From: CAVYYW01 sp963772845
GTDB lineage: Bacteria > Bacillota > Bacilli > Bacillales > Sporolactobacillaceae
NCBI GenBank assembly: GCA_963772845.1
Contig: CAVYYW010000014.1
Span: forward strand, 992,001-1,056,000
DNA: 64,000 nucleotides
Direction: 5' to 3'
Part shown: one piece after another, positions 24,880 through 34,101 of the stretch
Numbering within the stretch: the stretch's first letter is position 1
Layout: every line of letters begins with the position of its first letter
The notes under the pieces: model-generated
What the model was told of the DNA's origin: nothing
The model's database searches: none
What the model saw: only the letters and a program-made list of their open reading frames with translations
Made by a program: the position numbers and the translations under genes

Positions 24880-25467
24880 CTAAACGTGTCTATCCTTTTC
24901 CAACTCCAACATAATATCCTTCTTTTGATTCTCTAGATCTATAAATACATCACTTTCTTCCTTTGACAAACGTTCAAAATCAGAGTAACCGCTAAATACA
25001 CCCGTTTGCAAATCTAAAATAACATAATTATTTGTTAGAAAGTAAGCTTTAGATTTCGTTTCTAAATATGAATAAACTGGAGATAGAACAACAACTTCTC
25101 CTTTTTTCAATTGTTTAATTTTTTTTGTGAAAAATCCATTATAGTTAAATCCAGATTCAATGGCATAGTGATGAAAATATTCTTCAATAAATGTCTTAGC
25201 GTCTAAAAACCTCTTGTTAATCGGTTCATTAAAAGCTACACGTTTTCTTAGGTATAAAAAATAAAACAGAATGAACAAAATAATAACCATAAATAACATC
25301 ATACTGATGTCTGATAAGTTTCTGTGTAAGAAATCATAAATAAGAGAGAGCACTAAAGCATACAAATAGTGAAAAAAGATTTGTTTAAAACTTAATCCCC
25401 AGGAAACTGCAAAGTAATAGTATAATACAAAGCCTAATCCAAAAAGATAAAAAACACTATCATTCAC
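24880..25467 (-). CDS. hypothetical membrane protein, 195 residues
   Basis: Three or four N-terminal helices (about 1-90) followed by a soluble C-terminal half (about 95-195) with YSYLETKSKAYFLTNNYVILDLQTGVF and an acidic, lysine-rich end. GTG 25467 with GAGGTGTAATT just before it. It is 18 bp downstream of the next unknown membrane gene, so the two form an operon. No family recognised. The setting beside toxin and immunity scraps makes an immunity or export role possible, but unproven. Confidence 0.6.
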   Translation of the reverse strand: MNDSVFYLFGLGFVLYYYFAVSWGLSFKQIFFHYLYALVLSLIYDFLHRNLSDISMMLFMVIILFILFYFLYLRKRVAFNEPINKRFLDAKTFIEEYFHHYAIESGFNYNGFFTKKIKQLKKGEVVVLSPVYSYLETKSKAYFLTNNYVILDLQTGVFSGYSDFERLSKEESDVFIDLENQKKDIMLELEKDRHV

Positions 25468-25485
25468 AATTACACCTCGTTATGT

Positions 25486-25995
25486 TTATTTACTATCTGG
25501 CCTAAAGAATGTGTTTATCTTCATCACTGCCTTAAAATAGTAATATAAGCAGCTAAGAGAAGCGATTATTGATAAAACCAATAAATATAGGAACAATTTA
25601 AGATTCCCATTAAATAGTGAATCCAATATTGCTCGAAATCTTATGATGGCAGTTGAAATCAATATGACATATCCAATAAACGTTAATAAATCTACTCTTT
25701 TTCGTGAAATTAATATTCTTCTAAAATCACTCTCCATGTCTTGTGAAAGTAATGGCGTATTTTGCTGATTCTTTATTATTAGAATATATACTAGTAAATT
25801 AGTTAAAGCAGTAAACAAAATGGGGATGAAGCCTATCTGAAAAGCTGTTAATAATATTAAATTAGATATACAAAACACACTATACATATACTTTATCTTT
25901 TTTAAAACAAGCGTCCCAAAATCTTCATAATAATTCATTGCAGAAGAAATGATAAGATACTGCATTAACATTAAGAATAAGGTTCCATAAAACAT
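25486..25995 (-). CDS. hypothetical membrane protein, 169 residues
   Basis: Five predicted membrane helices with few charged residues between them (SNLILLTAFQIGFIPILFTALTNLLVYILIIK; VDLLTFIGYVILISTAIIRF; LKLFLYLLVLSIIASLSCLYYYF). ATG 25995 is chosen because GAGGT lies 6 bases upstream. First gene of a two-gene operon with the 195-residue protein. No family recognised; AT-rich codon use fits horizontally acquired DNA. Confidence 0.6.
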   Translation of the reverse strand: MFYGTLFLMLMQYLIISSAMNYYEDFGTLVLKKIKYMYSVFCISNLILLTAFQIGFIPILFTALTNLLVYILIIKNQQNTPLLSQDMESDFRRILISRKRVDLLTFIGYVILISTAIIRFRAILDSLFNGNLKLFLYLLVLSIIASLSCLYYYFKAVMKINTFFRPDSK

Positions 25996-26002
25996 ATACA
26001 TA

Positions 26003-26232
26003 CCTCATTATCGTATGGGTTGGGTTTGATTAACCATGGGGAATTTTCAATTATGAAGTCTTCAATGCAATATAAAATTGCTTGGAATTTGGCCCCTAGT
26101 CATAACTAAAGCACTCCATTTGTTCAGGAAGAACGGAGTCGAATATTCCAGCTTCAAAAAGCTGCATCCCCCCATTAATCACATAATATAAAATTAAAAA
26201 GAGGCTATACCCCCTTTTTGTTTAATTATTTA
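26003..26232. other. intergenic region, no gene seen
   Basis: About 230 bp between the two-gene membrane operon and the next small gene. I see no gene, hairpin or regulator site that I would defend. Confidence 0.4.
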
Positions 26233-26406
26233 TTACGGTGCTGAAAAGTATTTCGTAAATACTAATAGAATTGCGATGAAAATTAGTGAGCATACAAGTG
26301 TCTCAGCAACCAAGGCTTTATACGTAATATCTTTTTTGATGACAAGTAATAATACAAAAATTGCTAGTACTAATGTTAAAACCCTTATGAAAACCTCAAG
26401 TATCAT
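26233..26406 (-). CDS. hypothetical small membrane protein, 57 residues
   Basis: Two hydrophobic segments (EVFIRVLTLVLAIFVLLLVI and ETLVCSLIFIAILLVFTKYF). ATG 26406 follows AAAGGTGGT. No family recognised. It stands alone on the minus strand upstream of the two-gene operon. Confidence 0.5.
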   Translation of the reverse strand: MILEVFIRVLTLVLAIFVLLLVIKKDITYKALVAETLVCSLIFIAILLVFTKYFSAP

Positions 26407-26624
26407 TTTTTTACCACCTTTATAATCCTTAATCAAACTTATTTATAAGTATATGATATAAAATGATTAGAGAGAAAATGATCATCCACTTACTGAAAAC
26501 ATTGGGAACATGAAGAAGTCATACAAGGCAATATTGAAAAAGTTAAAAAGTGATTTAGAAAAAATAATTACGAAAAAAAGTGGGGGACCACTGAAAAAAT
26601 CCCCCTAGGTAGATGAGATTGTTG

Positions 26625-26795
26625 ATTTTCGCCCCAGGCTGCTCGCTTTCCACGGGCACGGCCTCAGCTAACTTTGGCGTGGTCTCTTTGTGCGCCAAAG
26701 TGGATCTTCGGACTCGTGCTGGTCCCGTAGGAGTCTCGCACCTTCTGCTTCACTCAACGTGTTTGTGGCCAGAGAATGCCTATTGAACATGTTGC
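26625..26795. repeat. GC-rich remnant of a mobile-element end
   Basis: The stretch from TTTTCGCCCCAGGCTGCTCG to GCACCTTCTGCTTCACTCAACG is far richer in G and C than its AT-rich surroundings and reads like sequences I associate with insertion-element ends in Bacillus genomes. No transposase gene is left. The identity of the element is not certain. Confidence 0.35.
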
Positions 26796-26805
26796 ATCTC
26801 GATTT

Positions 26806-26991
26806 TTCCACAGCCGAGTGAACGCGGAAAACCTCTAAATGGACTTTTATTTCATCCTTATACTCTAACTTGCACCACATTTTTACATGTAGAATATCCT
26901 GAATAATTTCATTGAGGTTTTTACTTTCTATCTTATCTCCATTTTTCAACTTTTTCGAATCTTTATAGTCCTCTAGTTCATTTATTTTCAC
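26806..26991 (-). pseudogene. truncated unknown gene, cut by the GC-rich remnant
   Basis: About 62 codons (KINELEDYKDSKKLKNGDKIESKNLNEIIQDILHVKMWCKLEYKDEIKVHLEVF) of a soluble protein; the frame then runs into the GC-rich repeat, giving a nonsense arginine-rich tail. No clear ribosome site. No family recognised; it lies between the immunity-like gene and the unknown membrane proteins. Confidence 0.4.
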
Positions 26992-27070
26992 ATAGAGCCA
27001 CTGGAATGATGATGTTTTTCTTTATGAGATGCACTATTTCTGTGTATGCAGCAATTATTTATGGAATTTT

Positions 27071-27529
27071 TTACTCTTCAACAAACACTATATAATGTAA
27101 TGCCCTGATAGCATCAATGGCATGGTTACCCCAATGGATTTCAAAGTTTATCCTCCAATCCCAAATAGCCATTAAACGCTGGTTATTTCGATACAATGAA
27201 ATGCCTTTTTGAAGATCTCTATAGATATCCGAAATATCATCAGATAAACTTCCATTAATGGGTTCATCTTTGATATATGGGTCAAAGATCTCCCAGTAAT
27301 AATTTTTCTTTCCAAAATCAACCTTTGGGATATTTATTTCTATGTGCTTAATATCCTCAAATTTCTCAATTTTGTCTTCCACATTTGGGAGGTGAATAGC
27401 GTTAAAATATATTTCGATTAAAGAATTAATTAGCACTGTGAATTTTTCTTGCTCTTTATAATCAGATATTTTATCTACTGTCTCACAAAACCTAACTGCT
27501 GCCCGATAAAAAAATTCACTTTTTTCCAA
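27071..27529 (-). CDS. DUF5063-like protein, probable toxin-immunity type
   Basis: About 152-residue soluble helical protein with the DUF5063-type opening (LEKSEFFYRAAVRFCETVDKI) and a C-terminal pattern WRINFEIHWGNHAIDAIRALHYIV. Such proteins often follow RHS/YD or other polymorphic toxins as immunity proteins, and here it lies directly downstream of a YD-repeat fragment. The start is set at TTG 27529 because TGGGGGT precedes it; an earlier TTG at 27607 would add a poor N-terminus. Confidence 0.6.
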   Translation of the reverse strand: MEKSEFFYRAAVRFCETVDKISDYKEQEKFTVLINSLIEIYFNAIHLPNVEDKIEKFEDIKHIEINIPKVDFGKKNYYWEIFDPYIKDEPINGSLSDDISDIYRDLQKGISLYRNNQRLMAIWDWRINFEIHWGNHAIDAIRALHYIVFVEE

Positions 27530-27628
27530 TTCGTTTTTACCCCCATATCTATTTCTATTTTTTATAGACAGTATTAATTGAATAGTATTTATTTTATGTT
27601 GCTGCAATTAATATTTCCTTTACTTGTT

Positions 27629-27895
27629 TTAATTTAAGTAATATCCCCCATGGTCATAAGTATAGTCATAAGAATTAATTATTGAGCTATCTATCTTTTT
27701 ATTTTGATAACTAGACAATTGATTTGCAGCATTATATTCCTTCATGGTGGATATCCCATTCATTAGATCAATACGAGATACATTTCCTCTATTATTATCA
27801 CTATTGAGGACACTGTTCACTCCATCTAATGATAGTTTTGTCAATTGATCATTCTCATCATAATTGTAAGCATGGTTATGAGAAGTGGTACCCAC
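27629..27895 (-). pseudogene. RHS/YD-repeat toxin fragment
   Basis: About 88 codons of a YD-repeat protein: YNYDENDQLTKL, NRGNVSRIDLMNGISTMKEYNAANQLSSY and a last YDYTYDHGG, then a stop. Intact members (WapA-like) are thousands of residues and end in a variable toxin domain; both the bulk and the toxin tip are absent. It precedes the immunity-like gene, the usual order. Confidence 0.65.
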
Positions 27896-28028
27896 GCCAA
27901 GGCTGGCTGTAATATAAAAGGATCAACTTCACATATTTACCACCTACCTGGTGATGCTTATTATAATCGCACCACTCACTTTGTTCAGTCTAATTAGTAC
28001 ATCCCAAAGAAATTCTGAATCAATTATA

Positions 28029-28146
28029 TTAAAGACTATTAGCCATTTCTCTCATTAGTGAAATAGTTTTTTGCAATATAAAGGTAGCTTCTTTAACGAT
28101 TACTTTTTCTTTGTCTTTCACTTCTGAGCTTTCAAGGTCTTCATAG
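28029..28146 (-). pseudogene. C-terminal remnant of an unknown protein
   Basis: An open stretch YEDLESSEVKDKEKVIVKEA followed by TFILQKTISLMREMANSL and a stop. It is helical and charged, with no start codon. No family recognised. Confidence 0.3.
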
Positions 28147-28194
28147 ACAGTTTAATTCTTATAAACGAAAGTCTCATTTGGTGAGAATAAAAGA

Positions 28195-28310
28195 TTGAAT
28201 CTACTAGAGAGATACTAATCTGGTAAGCTTATCCAGGACTTATACGCTCATGTGAAAAAGTAAGAAGATGATGAAAGAGTATTCTGAATATCAAAAGGCT
28301 TTCGAAGTGA
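28195..28310 (+). pseudogene. collapsed 3' remnant of a tyrosine integrase (first element)
   Basis: Two short blocks match the integrase pseudogene at 37328-38508: GAATCTACTAGAGAGATA...CTTATCCAGGAC near 28198-28238 matches the middle, and TATCAAAAGGCTTTCGAAGTGA up to 28310 matches its last codons and stop. The intervening part is deleted. It is placed just before an att-like repeat, in the same relation as the second integrase to the glnA end. Confidence 0.65.
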
Positions 28311-28380
28311 TTAATAACATAAGCAATTTTGTTGTGGACACCTTCCATATAAAAGTAAACATAGCCTTTTAATCGCAAAA

Positions 28381-28475
28381 AAAACCCTCGACACCAGTGG
28401 TGTCGAGGGTTTTAGGTTTTAGTACAAGCTCATATATTGTTCGTGTTCCCATGGGTGTATTTGCGTGCGGAACAT
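28381..28475 (-). repeat. att-like repeat: displaced glnA 3' end plus terminator (left copy)
   Basis: 95 bp that align without gaps to 38596-38690, with 86 of 95 positions identical by my count. It contains a terminator hairpin ACCCTCGACACC/GGTGTCGAGGGT and, on the minus strand, the last 18 codons of a glutamine synthetase (MFRTQIHPWEHEQYMSLY and stop). Immediately upstream (PWKDSA) it no longer matches glnA. This is best read as an attachment-site copy left by integration in the 3' end of glnA. Confidence 0.8.
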
Positions 28476-28738
28476 AGCTGAGTCTTTCCACGGTGATTCT
28501 AATAATGAGAAACACCATTGTTTATAATAGTTTTAACGAAATCACTTTTCAATTTGTATCAAATGTATTTACCTTTTTAAGGATAAGGGGGCAAATTGGG
28601 GGCACGAGTTAAACAGGTAAAATCTTTGAAGCAATTGCTTTTTGTATGTATTTATTTGCAGTTGCTAAAAAATCAAATGGTGAGCCGGTTAAAAGATAAG
28701 CTTGATTCCCTTCATGCCATTCTCTACCTAATTTCCCC
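28476..28738. other. region between the att-like repeat and the betaine-binding gene
   Basis: Contains a short direct repeat GGGGGCAAATTGGGGGCA near 28588-28606 and, on the minus strand, an open stretch LGREWHEGNQAYLLTGSPFD continuing to ASKILPV and a stop, which has no start codon and which I cannot identify. Confidence 0.35.
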
Positions 28739-29662
28739 TTAATTTACGCCCTTCGTCCATTCTTTGACAAGATCCTGATTTTGACTAACCCATTTTTTCG
28801 CAGCATCTTTAGGAGCCATTCCGTTATGGATCATCGTCATTACTTCTTCCATGTCTTTTTTCGTCCAATGGAATTGATCCAACACTTTATAAGCGGCTGG
28901 TGAATCTTTTTTTAACCCTTTACGCGCCAATGTATGAATATCATCAGGTTTGGAGAAGACATGCTTCGGATCTTTCAAGTATTTCAGATCCCATTGACCA
29001 AATGCCCAGTGCGGCGACCAAAGGGTAACAATAATTGGCTTTTGGTTTTGAATTGCTTTTTTTAGTGACACCAACATAGCTGGTCCTGAGCTTGCTTTCA
29101 ACTTCCATTTGCTCAACCCGTATTGCGACATGACTTTATTTTTAATTACTTCCATTTCCCCTGATCCGGCATCGATGCCAGTAATTGTCCAATTCGTTTT
29201 TCCACCGATGTTATTCGTGTTCTTGGCCAGATCTTCTACAGAATTAACCTTTGCATATTTCGGAACAACAAGTCCGATTGGCGCTTTGTTTAAGTTCGGG
29301 CCCAGATCATTGACTTTGTTTTTATATTTTTTCCAATAGGATACGTACGTATAAGGAAGCCATGAACAAACCATCGCGTCGGTAGAGCCCTGTGCAATAC
29401 TTTGATACATCGTTCCTGTGCTCGTTACCATAAGATTTACCTTATAACCGAGATTTTCCAGAACATCTTGCATCACGTAGTCACTGGCAGTAGCAGATAC
29501 CCATGCAACATAGGCCAACTTAATATCTTTTTTCCCAAGCGGTACTTTTGTGTCTCCACTACTTTGATTGGTGTTGCTGTTCTTTCCAGTTCCACATGCT
29601 GATAAAACAAAAAACACGATAACGATCATTGCAAGTCCAGTAATTAGAAGCTTTATCCCCAT
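28739..29662 (-). CDS. glycine betaine/choline-binding lipoprotein (OpuAC-like)
   Basis: 307-residue substrate-binding lipoprotein of a betaine-type ABC importer. Lipobox LSACG (Cys near residue 23), then the OpuAC fold: KKDIKLAYVAWVSATASDYVMQDVLENLGYKV at the start, and IIVTLWSPHWAFGQWDLKYLKDP, whose tryptophans form the aromatic cage for quaternary ammonium groups. No permease or ATPase gene is next to it, so it must use a transporter coded elsewhere. It follows gbsR by about 40 bp in a betaine cluster. GGAGGAGAAGG precedes ATG 29662. Confidence 0.9.
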   Translation of the reverse strand: MGIKLLITGLAMIVIVFFVLSACGTGKNSNTNQSSGDTKVPLGKKDIKLAYVAWVSATASDYVMQDVLENLGYKVNLMVTSTGTMYQSIAQGSTDAMVCSWLPYTYVSYWKKYKNKVNDLGPNLNKAPIGLVVPKYAKVNSVEDLAKNTNNIGGKTNWTITGIDAGSGEMEVIKNKVMSQYGLSKWKLKASSGPAMLVSLKKAIQNQKPIIVTLWSPHWAFGQWDLKYLKDPKHVFSKPDDIHTLARKGLKKDSPAAYKVLDQFHWTKKDMEEVMTMIHNGMAPKDAAKKWVSQNQDLVKEWTKGVN

Positions 29663-29702
29663 TTATCCTTCTCCTCCTGTTTTTGTATGTCTGTTAATTT
29701 TT

Positions 29703-30260
29703 TTATTCTTCCGTGGATGTTGAAGCGTCTATCGGTAAATAGTTGAAAATTTCTCCGCTATCAATGGAGTGTGCCAGCCGCTCCAGCCAATGACAATATT
29801 TTGTGTACTCTTCTAGCTGTTTGATATCTTGTTCGGCTCGTTGTTTCAATACCTTTTCTACTTTTTCATCCTCCAACACTTGCTTGAGCATTTTTTTCGC
29901 CTCATTAATTGCTGAAAGATTTAATTTGGCTTCCCTCTCCCACTTGCTCCCGAAAAAATTAGAAAAGTAATGAAAGAAATCTTTTTCCGCAACAAATAAA
30001 TCTTTCCGAGATCCTTTCTCCCATACCTTCTGGACGATATTAATCTCCTGTAATTTTCGAACGGCTGTGCTCATACTCGGTTTACTCATCCCAAGATCAT
30101 CTTTCATATCATCAAGCGTCATTGAATCATGTTTGAAATACATCGTCGCATACAATCTTCCTATGGATGGCGTTACACCATATAAGTCCATTGTTTCTGC
30201 AATTGAATTGATGACGGCTTTTTCGGCACTCTTAATTAATTCTTCTGCTTGGTTTCCCAA
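29703..30260 (-). CDS. gbsR: GbsR/MarR-family regulator of betaine genes
   Basis: 185-residue winged-helix regulator of the GbsR branch. HTH part: YGVTPSIGRLYATMYFKHDSMTLDDMKDDLGMSKPSMSTAVRKLQE; C-terminal coiled helices (EAKKMLKQVLEDEKVEKVLKQ). In B. subtilis GbsR is a choline-sensing repressor of the betaine-synthesis and choline-uptake genes; the location here between betA and a betaine-binding gene supports the same job. AAGGGGCGAG precedes ATG 30260. It lies about 190 bp downstream of the betA stop, so it may have its own promoter. Confidence 0.85.
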   Translation of the reverse strand: MGNQAEELIKSAEKAVINSIAETMDLYGVTPSIGRLYATMYFKHDSMTLDDMKDDLGMSKPSMSTAVRKLQEINIVQKVWEKGSRKDLFVAEKDFFHYFSNFFGSKWEREAKLNLSAINEAKKMLKQVLEDEKVEKVLKQRAEQDIKQLEEYTKYCHWLERLAHSIDSGEIFNYLPIDASTSTEE

Positions 30261-30450
30261 GAAACTCGCCCCTTTTATTTAAGTTTTTCCAATTTAAAAT
30301 CTTAAATTAGTCAAGAATTAAAGTTAATGCCTTCTTTTGCAACTAAACTTATCCTAAGACTAGGAGCTTGTTTACCTACATGAACATTCCCATGGCCTTA
30401 CAAGTGCTTTTTAGCCACTTTCTTATTCCATAGTATAACCCTTAGCTGGT

Positions 30451-32130
30451 TTAATCAGTTATTTGCGCCTTTGCGGTTGCCTCTACCTCATGATGATAAA
30501 ATTTTGAATGATTAGGCTCTAAAGGTTTTCGTCCAAGGATTAAGTCCGCTGCCTTTTCTGCCAACATCAACACCGGTGCATGGATATTGCCGTTTGTAAC
30601 ATAAGGCATAGCGGAGGCATCGACCACTCGTACATTGTCAAGCCCATGGACTTTCATGGTGAGTGGATCAACGACTGCCATAGGATCTGAATCGGGTCCC
30701 ATCTTTGCCGTGCAGCTCGGATGAAGGGCGGTCTCAGCATCTTTCGCTACCCATTCTAAAATCTCCTCGTCTGTACTAACGAAGGACCTGGCGAGATTTC
30801 CCCTGAATTGTAAGGCTTTATAGCTGGCTGAGATAAAATCTCCCGAGAAACCCGAATCGCTTCAATCCACTCATTCCGGTCCTGTTGAGTAGAAAGATAG
30901 TTGTAGATCATGCTCGGATGTTCCTTAGGATTTTTTGAGCGAATCTTTAATGTCCCTCGAGCATCAGAGTACATCGGTCCGACGTGGACCTGGAATCCGT
31001 GATCAGCATCTGCCTTTTGTCCATCATACCGTACCGCTACCGGAAGAAAGTGGAACATCAAATTTGGATAGGCGACCTTCTCGTTCGAACGGACGAAACC
31101 CCCTCCTTCGAAATGGTTGGTCGCTGCCGGACCCGTACGTCCAAGCATCCACTGTAAACCGATCCAAGGCATCCTTGCTTTACTTAAGTTAGGCTGTTCT
31201 GAAACCGGAAGTGGACACGAGTGTTGGATATAGACTTCAAGATGATCCTGAAGGTTCTCACCAACACCTGGAAGATCAACGACCGGCTTGATGCCAAGTT
31301 TGCGCAAGTAATCGGCATCGCCTACACCTGATAGCTGAAGCAGTTGCGGGGTGTTGATCGCACCACCAGAAAGTATGACTTCTCCAGCGTTCACCTGATG
31401 CGTTTTCCATTTCTTTGATAGGTGACACCTTTGGCCCGAGTCCCATCGAAGTCAATACTTGTAACAAAAGCACGGGTTTTCACAGTCAGATTCTCCCGTC
31501 GCATAGCTGGATGAAGATATGCCCGTGAAGCTGACAACCTCCTGCCTTTGTACACATGCTTATCAAAGGTTCGAACCCCTCCTGCCGATAGCCGTTCACA
31601 TCAGGGGTTCGCGAATAGCCCGCTTCAACAGCAGAATCAAAGAAGGCTTGGAATAAAGGATTAGTCGCTGGCCCGCGTTCTAATTTGATAGGGCCCTCAT
31701 GCCCGCGAAGATCATCCTCTGGAGAGCCTAGTGCATTTTCCAAGCGTTTAAAATACGGAAGACAATGCGCAAAGTCCCACGTTTCCATACCCTTGTCGGC
31801 TCCCCAGCGTTCATAGTCCAGCGGATTACCGCGTTGGTAAATCATACCGTTGATTGAGCTCGAACCTCCAAGCACCTTTCCACGGGCATGCTTGACACGT
31901 CGTGCATTCATATAAGGTTCTGGGTCAGATTCGTATTTCCAATCATAGAGGCTTTTTCCTGCAGGGAAGGGCAGAGCTGCCGGCATTTGGATCAATAGGT
32001 CCCATGGGTAATCACTGCGACCTGCCTCTAGAACCAGAACACGTCGACTCCCATCAGCACTTAGACGGTCACCGAGTACAGAACCCGCACTACCTCCACC
32101 AATTACAATAATGTCATATGTTTCTGTCAT
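30451..32130 (-). pseudogene. betA: choline dehydrogenase BetA, three frameshifts
   Basis: FAD-dependent GMC oxidoreductase that would oxidise choline to betaine aldehyde. The reconstructed length of about 560 codons is normal. FAD motif [18 protein letters not shown] at the start; GMC signatures [19 protein letters not shown] and [21 protein letters not shown]-terminal active-site region [11 protein letters not shown] and [18 protein letters not shown]. Single-base losses break it near 31550 (after CTKAG), near 31405 (an A run, [10 protein letters not shown] expected) and near 30775 (before STDEEILEW). As read it cannot make the enzyme, so the downstream pathway would need betaine aldehyde from elsewhere. 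Confidence 0.88.
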
Positions 32131-32200
32131 GCTTGTTCCTCCTTATGAAAAAATCAAAAATAGTAATCTAGGAAAACATTCATCAAAAAGATCTTTTTAT

Positions 32201-33667
32201 TTATTTAAACCAGTTAATGGGTTCGGGTTTCATATTACGGAAAATATGTTTCGTTTCCGTATATTCCTCTAGTCCAGCCTTGCCAAGTTCACGGCCGATC
32301 CCAGACTGTTTGTAGCCTCCCCACGGCGCTTGTGCGAAATAGGGGTGAAAGTAATTGATCCAAACGGTACCCATTCGTAGTTCAGAAGAGACGCGCTCTG
32401 CCTTGAATCCGTCAGTCGTCCATACTGCTCCGGCGAGTCCATAAATTGAATCGTTAGCAAGACGTACCGCTTCTTCTTCATCTTGGAAACGCTCAACCGT
32501 CAGAACTGGCCCAAACACTTCCTCCTGGACAATCTGCATGCTCGAAGTACACTCGGAGAAAATTGTCGGTAAATAAAAGAAGCCCTGTTGAAGTTTTGGA
32601 TCTTCCGGACGAGCTCCTCCAATTAACAAGCGAGCCCCTTCCTGTTTTCCGACTTCAACATATTTCTCTACTTTTTCGCGATGCTCAGCAGAAATCAGCG
32701 GGCCGGATTGTGTTTCCTCTTCAAAACCGTTACCAAGTTTGATTCGTCTGGTCCGTTCAACGAGGGCTTCGACAAAACGATCATGAATCGAATCCTCAAC
32801 AATTAACCTTGCCCCTGCAGAACAAACTTGTCCAGCATGGAAGAAAACCGCATTCATCGCCTGATCGAGCGCTGTATCAAAATCTGCATCTGCAAAGACG
32901 ATATTTGGGTTTTTCCCTCCAAGCTCCAGTGCGATCTTTTTCACATTTCCGCTTGCCGCCTGCATAATTTTCTTTCCGGTTACAACCCCTCCCGTAAAAG
33001 AAATTAAATCAACGTCTTTGCTTTCTGCGAGTTCATTCCCCACAGTTGCGCCTTCGCCGAGAACAAGATTGACGACACCTGTAGGAAACCCGACCTCGTC
33101 CATTAATTCCGTCACCTTAATTGTTGTAAGCGGTGTGATCTCACTTGGCTTAATGACGATTGTATTTCCTGTCGCAAGGGCAGGAGCAATTTTCCATGCT
33201 GCTTGTAAAAGAGGATAATTCCATGGTGTAATTTGACCGCATACCCCAACTGGTTCCCGAACCACTTTACTTTGGCTATTTGGAATCGGTGACTCAATGA
33301 CTTCACCGCCATCCTTGTCTGCGAGTCCAGCAAAGTAACGGAAAACGCCTGCAATATCATCCATATCCACACGGCTCTCCACAATGGTTTTTCCGGTATC
33401 AAGGGATTCCAATTCAGCCAGTTCTTCCTTATTCCTCTCGATCAATTCAGCGATTTGGAGTACTTTTTCTCCACGCTCAGTAGCCGTCGTTTTTCTCCAA
33501 TCACCTTGGTCAAAAGCAACTCTAGCTGCATCAATTTCTCGTTTCGTATCTTCAGCATTTCCTTCAGCTACTATGGCAATGGACTCATTATTATATGGGT
33601 TAATAATTTCTCTCGTATTTCCGGAACGGATTTCTACCCACTTTCCATTAATAAACATTTTCTTCAT
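32201..33667 (-). CDS. betB: betaine-aldehyde dehydrogenase
   Basis: 488-residue NAD(P)-dependent aldehyde dehydrogenase making glycine betaine from betaine aldehyde, an osmoprotection step. Intact. Catalytic Glu in ALELGGKNPNIVF, catalytic Cys in AGQVCSAGARL, cofactor strand PWNYPLLQAAWKIAPALATGNTIVIKPSE and the C-terminal PWGGYKQSGIGRELG. AGGGGAAACCTG precedes ATG 33667. First gene of the betB-betA-gbsR-opuAC-like run. B. subtilis uses gbsA plus a type III alcohol dehydrogenase gbsB, so this BetA/BetB version is a different arrangement, consistent with transfer on the element. Confidence 0.92.
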   Translation of the reverse strand: MKKMFINGKWVEIRSGNTREIINPYNNESIAIVAEGNAEDTKREIDAARVAFDQGDWRKTTATERGEKVLQIAELIERNKEELAELESLDTGKTIVESRVDMDDIAGVFRYFAGLADKDGGEVIESPIPNSQSKVVREPVGVCGQITPWNYPLLQAAWKIAPALATGNTIVIKPSEITPLTTIKVTELMDEVGFPTGVVNLVLGEGATVGNELAESKDVDLISFTGGVVTGKKIMQAASGNVKKIALELGGKNPNIVFADADFDTALDQAMNAVFFHAGQVCSAGARLIVEDSIHDRFVEALVERTRRIKLGNGFEEETQSGPLISAEHREKVEKYVEVGKQEGARLLIGGARPEDPKLQQGFFYLPTIFSECTSSMQIVQEEVFGPVLTVERFQDEEEAVRLANDSIYGLAGAVWTTDGFKAERVSSELRMGTVWINYFHPYFAQAPWGGYKQSGIGRELGKAGLEEYTETKHIFRNMKPEPINWFK

Positions 33668-33959
33668 CAGGTTTCCCCTAGTTAATTTTATCTATTAAAT
33701 TTGTTAAATTTTTTTAAAACGTTTTGAACACATTAAACACTAGCATGTGTTTTTTGGTTTGTCAAAACTCAGGGCATTTAAAGTATGAGTCAAGTTTTTC
33801 TCGAAGGCAGCTAAAGAAAGCCAATTTCTGCACAGTATCCTTGTATACTTGAAACCTATACCGCGCTTCCGCTTGGTCCCCCTGCAGGACTTCATTACAT
33901 TTTGGTAAACCTAACAAAATCACGCTGGCCAATTTATCATTCAGTTAAATTTATATTGG
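33668..33959. other. region upstream of betB
   Basis: About 290 bp. A possible palindromic stretch rich in A/T (AACGTTTT near 33718-33725) lies where the betB promoter and a GbsR operator could be; I cannot define them. No gene seen. Confidence 0.3.
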
Positions 33960-34101
33960 CTTGCGTTATTGATCTGGGGAAACAGCTAGGGAAAATTGTG
34001 AATGTCGCTAAAGTATCAATATCTGGATATGAAAATGGCAAACGTAATCCTGACACAAAAACTGGCTGATTATTTTGACGTAACTCTTTGGAATAGTTGA
34101 G
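33960..34101 (+). pseudogene. Xre-type phage repressor remnant
   Basis: The recognition-helix half of an Xre helix-turn-helix is readable: QLGKIVNVAKVSISGYENGKRNPD, then after a one-base break LADYFDVTL. There is no intact start or C-terminal domain. It marks a former phage-like or ICE-like immunity region. Confidence 0.6.

Noticed and set aside
28381..28520. A second glutamine synthetase gene
   Set aside because: Only the last 18 codons resemble glnA; upstream of MFRTQ the match ends, and the copy has the same terminator and integrase neighbour as the real glnA end. An att copy explains it better.
30935..31192. Open frame opposite betA
   Set aside because: Antisense shadow of the betA pseudogene; the betA domains on the other strand are unambiguous.
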